From: Chamaecyparis obtusa
Lineage: Eukaryota > Streptophyta > Pinopsida > Cupressales > Cupressaceae
Reading direction: 5' to 3'
Assembly: GCA_027943335.1 (NCBI GenBank)
Contig: BSBK01000966.1
Span: forward strand, 310,001 to 374,000
Length of the DNA stretch: 64,000 nt
The notes under the pieces were generated by a model. That model was given only the letters and a program-made list of their open reading frames with translations, had not been told where the DNA came from and did not search any database. Position numbers and translations under genes: made by a program. Below are positions 56,625 to 64,000 of the stretch, piece after piece (position 1 is the stretch's first letter; each line of letters opens with the position of its first letter).

Positions 56625-59600
56625 TGAGAATCCCCATAACCCTAATCCTAACCATAATCCTAATCTTAAACCCTAAGCATTGATCGTAACACTAGACCCT
56701 AAGCCTAACAATAATACTAACTATTATGTAGCCTTAATTGTAATCCTAATTCTAAAATGAATCCCAATCTAAAACCCTAAATAACAACCCTAACTCTAAC
56801 CTTAATCCTAAACACTAATCCTAACTTTAACCATAAAACTAACCATGACATAAACCCTAACCCTAACAATAATTGTATTAATATTCCATAACCTAAACCC
56901 TAATCCTAACACTAACTCTAAATGCTATCCCTAATTTACAAACCCCAGTGCTAAACATAATACTATCCCTAACCATAATCTAAACTATAATTCTAAACCT
57001 AGACCCTAAATTATATTCCTAATAAAAACCCTAATTTAGCTATAATACTAATCATGATACTTTAACCCTAATTATAATCCTAATACTAAACATTAAACCC
57101 TAAACCATGATATTAACCCTAGTCCTAAACATAATCTTAAAACTACAAACCTAACAATAATACTAATCATGATGTAAACCCCATCCTTAATAATATTGCT
57201 CAATCCTAACCCTAATCATAATACAAACATGACATAAACTATTACCCTTAGTGCAACTCTGACCCTAACCATAATATTAATTATGATATAAACCCTAACC
57301 CTAACAATATTAGTAATACTAAACCCTAAAACCTAATCCTAATCCTAACCCTAAACTTAACCCTTGTAATCCTAACCTACACAATAATCCTAAATTCAAA
57401 TTCAAATATAATCCTAAAGACATTCTAATCTTAACCCTATATCTTGACCCCAATCAAATTCATAAACCTAGATCCCCCATTTAATTTATTAATTAGACAT
57501 CTATCGCTAACATTAACATTAATTATTTACCATGATTTTGACCATGATATAAATCCTAACCTAACTATAATCCTAATCTCAAATGCTAAGCATTGGTCCT
57601 AATCCCAACAATAATATAAATTGTGATGTAACCCTAATTGTAAATGTAACCCTAAAATTAATACTAATCTAAAACTGTAAATAATTACCCTAAACCTTAA
57701 TCCTAATTCTAACCATCACTCTAATCTTAACCTTAACCATACCTTAATAGGAACCCCAAAAAACCATAATCTAAACACTAACCCTAATCCTAACCCTAAC
57801 CCTAATTCTAACCCTAACCTCAATATTAATTCTAATACTACTCCTAATCCTAATTATAACCATACCCTAAACCATAATCTTAACAATAACCCTAACAATG
57901 AGGTAAACCCTAAATCTTCTAGAATAATCCCAAACTAACCCTAAACCTTAACTATAAGCATAATCCCAACTCTTAACTTGAGCATAATTCTAAACCTCAC
58001 CCGCTATAATTGAAATCCTAACCAAAACCCAACCCTAACCATAATGCTTAACCTAACCCTAACTCTAGCCCTAACTATGATGCAAATGATAATTGTACCC
58101 ATGATCCTAACCATCACCATAATCCTTATTCTAACTATAACCCTAACTCTAATCCATACCCCTAATCCTAATCCTAAACTCTAACCCTGATCCTAACCCT
58201 AACCGTAACTCTAATCCTAACTCAAACTCTAACCTTCTATAAATCTAATGTTAATTGTAATCATTATCCTAACCCTGACTATAACTCTACTTCGAAAAAT
58301 ATAATTCTAATCGTAATCCTAACCCTAAACTAACCCTAACCCTAACCCTACATGTACAATAGCCAAAATGTAACAGTAACTATTACTAATCTTGACCATA
58401 TTACTAACTCTAATGCTAACCCTAACCCCTTACCGTAATCTTTACCTTTCATGTTACACTAAATATGATACACCACGTAATTGTAAACATTAACATCCTA
58501 ATTGAAACTACGACCTTACTATGACATAATAATATTGATACTAACCATAACTATAATTGTAACCATTGACACAAAACTACTCCTAAGGTAAAATTTTAAC
58601 CCTAATCATAACCATTACCCTATCGTTTACCATAGGTCAACCGTTAACCATAACGGTTATACTAACCCTTAATAGGTTAAACCATTACCCTAATCGTAAC
58701 CATAACCCATCACTAACCCTACAAGAAAGACTACATATGAACCCCAAATCATATTACTAATTTGACCATTGACCCTATTTGTCATACTAACTATCACCAA
58801 CATGTTAACCCTAATACTAATCCAAACTCAACACTCTAAATCCCATCATTAACCCATGATTAACCCTCACCATATTAGTAACCCTAACCCTAACCCCTTA
58901 CCCTAATCTTAAACCTTAATGTTACACAAAATATGATACTAATCATAACTGTAAACCTAACATCATATCCCTAACCATATCCTTAATCTCACCCTATCCC
59001 TAACCCTAACCCTAATTGTAACTCTTACTTGAACCCTAACTCATAAGGTAATATGTCCTACTAACCTTAGCTCTCACCTTATCCCTATCCCTAACCCTAA
59101 CTATAACTCTTACCTGAACCCTAACTCATAATATAAAATGTCCTACTAACCCTAACTCTCACCCTTTCTCTATCCCTAACCCTAAATGTAACTCTTACCC
59201 GAACCCTAACTCATAACGTAAAATGTCCTACTAACCCTAACCCTAATCCTAGAACCCCCCTTTGATTTATTAATTAGAGATCTATCGCTAATATTAAAAT
59301 TAATTATCTATCATGATTCCAACCATGATATAAGCCATAATCCTAACCATAATCCTAATCTCAAACCCTAAGCATTGATCGTAACCCTAGACCCTAATCC
59401 TAACAATAATACTAACTATTATGTAGCCTTAATTGTAATCCTAATTCTAAAATGAATCTCAATCTAAAACCCTAAATAACAACTGTAACCCTAACCTTAA
59501 TCCTAAACACTAATCCTAGCTCTAACCATAAAACTAACAATGACATAAACCCTAACCCTAATAATAATTGTAATAATATTCCATAACCTAAACCCTAATC

Positions 59601-62600
59601 CTAACACTAACTCTAAATGCCATCCCTAATTTACAAACCCAAATGCTAAACATAATACTATCCCTAACCATAATCTAAACTATAATTCTAAACCTAGACC
59701 CTAAACCGTAATCCTAATAAAAACCCTAATTTAGCCATAATGCTAATCTTGATACTCACCCTAATTATGATCCTAATGCTAAACATTAAACACTAAACCA
59801 TGATATTAACCCTAATCCTAAACATAATCTTAAAACTACAACCCTAACGATAATACTAATCATGATGTAAACCCCATCATTAATAATATTGTTCAATCCT
59901 AACCCTAATCATAATACAAACATGACATAAACCATTAACCTTAGTGCAATTGTAACCCTAACTATAATATTAATTATGATATAAACCCTAACACTAACAA
60001 TATTAGTAATACTAAACCCTAAAACCTAATCCTAATCCTAACCCTAAACTTAACCCTTGTAATCCTAACCCACACAATAATGCTAAATTCAAATTCAAAT
60101 ATAATCCTAAAGACATTCTAATCTTAACCCCAATTAAATTCCTAAACTGAGATCCCCCATTTAATTTATTAATTAGACATCTAGATCGCTAACATTAACA
60201 TTAATTATTTACCATGATTTTGATCATGATATAAATCCTAACCTAACTATAATCCTAATCTCAAACCCTAAGCATTGGTCCTAACCCCAACAATAATATA
60301 AATTGTGATGTAACCCTAATTGTAACTTTAACCCTAAAATTAATACTAATCTAAAACCCTAAATAATTACCCTAAACCCTAATTCTAATTCTAACCATCA
60401 CTCTAATCTTAATCTTAGCCATATCTTAATATGAACCCCCAAAAATTATAATCTAGACACTAACCCTAATCCTAACCCTAACCCTAACCTCAATATTAAT
60501 TCTAATACTACTCCTAATCCTAATTCTAACCATACCCTAAACCATAATCTTAACAATAACCCTAACAATGAGGTAAACCCTAAATGTTTTAGAATAATCC
60601 CAAACTAACCCTAAACCTTAACTATAAGCATAATCCCAACTCTTAACTTGAGCATAATTCTAAACCTCACCCGCTATACTTGAAATTCTAACCAAACCCC
60701 AACCCTAGCCATGATGTAAACTTTAACCCTAACCATAATGCTTAACCTAACCCTAAATCTAGCCCTAACTATGATGCAAATGATAATTGTACCCATGATC
60801 CTTACCATCACCATAATCCTTATTCTAACTATAACCTTAACTCTAATCCTTACCCATAATACTAATCATGAACTCTAACCTTGACGCTAACCCTGACCTT
60901 AACTCTGATCCTAATTCAAACTCTAACTTTACTTCTATAACTCTAATGTTAATCGTAATCGTAATCATAACCCTAACTCTAACTCTATTTCAAAAAATCT
61001 AATTATAATCGTAATCCTAACCCCAAACTAACCCTAACCCTAACCCTACATGTACAATAGCCAAAATGTAATAGTAACTATTACTAATCTTGACCATATT
61101 ACTAACCCTAATGCTAACCCTAACCCCTTTCCCTAATCTTTACCTTTAATGTTACACTAAATATGATACACCACGTAATTGTAAACATTAACATCCTAAC
61201 TCAAACTACGACCTTAGTATGACACAATAGTCTTGATACTAACCATAACTATAATTGTAACCATTGACACAAAACTACTCCTAAGGTGAAATTTGAACCC
61301 TAATTATAACCATAACCATGTCGTTTACCATAGGTCAAACACTAACCATAACGGTTATACTAACCCTTAATAGGTTAAACCATTACCCTAATCATAACCA
61401 TAACCCATCACTAACCCTACGAGAAACACTACATATGAACCCTAAATCATATTACTAATTTGACCATTGACCCTATTCATCATACCAACCATAACCAACA
61501 TTTTAACCCTAATACTAATCCAAACTCAACACTCTGAATCTCAAATACTAACCTTAACCATAACACTCCGTATGACTTAAACCTAACTATAAACATTACA
61601 TCCTAACCCTTACCGTGACGTCAAACTAACTCAAACCCTAGCCCTAAGTCTACACGTAACTGTAAACATCACATCCTAACTCAAACCTCGACCTTAGTAT
61701 GACACAATAATCTTGATATTAATCATGACTATAATTGTAACCGTTCACATAAAACTACTCCTGAGGTGAAATTTTAACTCTAATCATAACCATAACCTTG
61801 TCATTTACCATAGGTCACATGCTAACCATAACAGTTATACTAACCCTCAATAGGTTAAACCATAACCCATAACTAACCCTACAAGAAACACTACATATGA
61901 ACCCCAAATCATATTACTAAGTTGACTGTTGACCCTATTTGTCATACTAACCTTAAACAATATTTTAATCCTAATACTAATCCAAACTCAACACTTTGCA
62001 TCCCATCATTAACCCATGATTAACCCTCACCGTATTAGTAACCCTAATCCTAACCCCTTACCCTAATCTTAAACCTTAATGTTACACTATTTATATGATA
62101 CTAATCCTAACTGTAAACCTAACATCATATCACTAACCACATCCTTAATCTCACCCTATCCCTAACCGTAACCCTAATTGTAACTCTTATCCAAATCCTA
62201 ACTCATAAGGTAAAATGTCCTACTAACCCTAACTCTCACCCTATCCCTAACCCTAACCCTAACCCTAACCCTAACCCCAACCCTAACTATAACTCTTACA
62301 CAAACCCTAACTCATAAGGTAAAATATCCTACTAACCCTAACTCTCACCCTATCCCTAACCCTAACCCTAACCCTAACTGTAACTCTTACTCGAACCCTA
62401 ACTCATGACATAAAATGTACTACTAACCTTAAATCTCACCCTATCCCTAACCCTAACCCTAACCCTAACTGTAACTCTTACTCGAACCCTAACTCATGAC
62501 ATAAAATGTACTACTAACCTTAAATCTCACGCTATCCCTAACCCTAACCCTAACTGTAACTCTTACCCAAACCCTAACTCATAATGGAAAATGTCCCACT

Positions 62601-62625
62601 AACCCTAACTCTTACCCTAATCCAA
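56625..62625 (+). repeat. Degenerate telomere-like repeat block (CCCTAA type), about 6 kb
   Basis: The block is built of CCCTAA, CCTAAT, ATAACC and similar words with frequent point changes. Short perfect runs exist (for example 62,250-62,276 and 62,444-62,468) and use the six-base unit CCCTAA and not the seven-base plant unit CCCTAAA. A higher-order duplication is visible: landmarks at 56,671 and 59,366 (CCCTAAGCATTGATCGTAAC), and about 57,470 and 60,150, repeat about 2.7 kb apart. At the right, 59,000-59,230 and 62,160-62,600 repeat a unit with ACTCATAA-GTAAAATGTCC. It is an internal, decayed array, not a chromosome end. Confidence 0.9.
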
Positions 62626-62790
62626 ATTATTTTAATAATTTATAATTTATAACTATATATATACTATTTTTTTATTTTACAACATTAAACGTAATTGTTG
62701 CCCTAACAATTTGGTTTGATTTTATTTTTCTTCCATATACATAAACATTAGAAATCATAAAATTTCTTCTACGTTGCGCTACGACTGCTA

Positions 62791-63175
<385 letters not shown>

Positions 63176-64000
63176 TTAAATGTCAATCGTAAAGGAGTTG
63201 GTTGGCAAAAAAAAATCTCAATACATATAGTTGGTTGTGATCAAACCGCTGAAATGATGATGATGAATGAGACTTAATATTGTTGAATTTTTTATGCAAT
63301 GAATAGAAATAATGAAATTTTAAATATAGATCAAATAATTTTAGCAAAATTTTCATGTTTGAAGTTTGAAGTGTGTTTTCTTTGATTTTGATATGATTGT
63401 AAATTCAATCTGATCAACGAGGTTGGTCTAAGAGAACTTATTTCTTGTGATTTAACAAATGTTCTAATTTATATTTAAATACTAGCAATCTTTGATAGTT
63501 AATAAAGAGTAGATATTCCAACAAATTAAATCACAAAACTTTGTGTTACATTAGTTGAAGAGAATTGCCGAAGACCAATTTCATACCACTTTAAATTAAA
63601 CCAATTTTATAGAATCAACACATAGATAATTTGAAAATATTTTTAATTTTTATTATTCTAAGTTACCCGTTACATAAAATATATTTATGTCTATTAATGA
63701 AGTAGACAAATCTATGCAACATCAAGTTTTATAATTTATCATAATTCTCTTGCATAGGTACTCTATTCTTAATATTTATTTTCATTAAATCACATTTATT
63801 GTTCAATTATCCATATTCAATTGCTCACTTAATCTACACTGATTTTATGTTGATATTATTAATTGATCTAGATTAAACTCTAGGAAACTTTACTTTCCTT
63901 CACATTATTATACTAATTTTCAAAAAAGTAAATCAAAATGTACATTTGTATGAAAAAAATTGTAAATGATTTGGCATATTATAGTTTATTTAATATAAAT
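63176..64000. other. AT-rich DNA, nothing recognised
   Basis: No frame, repeat or RNA gene is supportable up to the window edge. Confidence 0.6.

Noticed and set aside
56625..62625. A true chromosome end
   Set aside because: The repeats are heavily degenerate, interrupted, and followed by ordinary AT-rich DNA and a palindrome.

Overview
This window looks like intergenic or large-intron DNA from a big, repeat-rich plant nuclear genome, most likely a gymnosperm (inference). The plant evidence is the initiator-tRNA-Met primer-binding sites (TGGTATCAGAG, TGGTATTAGAGC), Ty3-type gag/protease, a hAT-type dimerisation region, an EnSpm/CACTA-type element, a HIG1-domain fragment of plant type, and about 6 kb of degenerate telomere-like repeats. 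Almost nothing reads as an intact host gene. The window is a nest of mobile elements in different stages of decay.

Layout. 1-1033: the C-terminal part of a broken hAT-like transposase (+). 1.4-8.1 kb: a long broken minus-strand gene for an unrecognised coiled-coil protein, split by 2.7 kb of GC-richer DNA that holds an array of hairpin-forming repeats. 9.1-9.7 kb: another unrecognised minus-strand relic. About 10.3-48.0 kb: what I read as one large DNA transposon with two convergent genes. On the + strand, gene A encodes a proline- and His/Gly/Asp-rich protein. On the - strand, gene B encodes a DDE-type transposase of a family I cannot name, marked by the motifs VDFVENY, DNCTGQFKN and HGKGEHDGVG. 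The roughly 12.6-kb first intron of gene A is built of six copies of a tandem repeat with long CT microsatellites. Three LTR-type insertions sit exactly in those CT tracts: a 4.56-kb LARD-like element, an 859-bp solo LTR and a 3.98-kb Ty3-type element with gag and protease but no reverse transcriptase or integrase.

The most interesting object is a 17.3-kb CACTA-type element (28,672-45,946). It has 29-bp perfect terminal inverted repeats and a perfect 3-bp target duplication (AAT). It inserted into the transposase gene B, whose reading frame closes again when the insert and one AAT are removed. Inside it, flanked by roughly 1.8-kb inverted repeats, is a 12-exon minus-strand gene (40,317-36,022). 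All of its introns are GT-AG and the exon phases agree throughout. Its predicted protein of about 671 residues joins an N-terminal SET (histone-methyltransferase-like) domain to a C-terminal region resembling plant Ptta/En/Spm transposon proteins. Only two in-frame stops, both TGA, interrupt it.

Right of 48 kb: a foldback element, AT-rich DNA with nothing recognisable, a two-exon remnant of a HIG1-domain protein (54.48-54.80 kb), 6 kb of degenerate CCCTAA repeats arranged as a 2.7-kb higher-order duplication, and a 385-bp palindrome made mostly of (AT)n.

A common thread is the way the coding relics died. In most of them the frame is preserved over long distances, and nearly every premature stop can be explained by one C-to-T (or G-to-A) change at CAG, CGA, CAA or TGG. 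That is what deamination of methylated, silenced transposons would produce. All family names come from reading motifs by eye; no database search was run.
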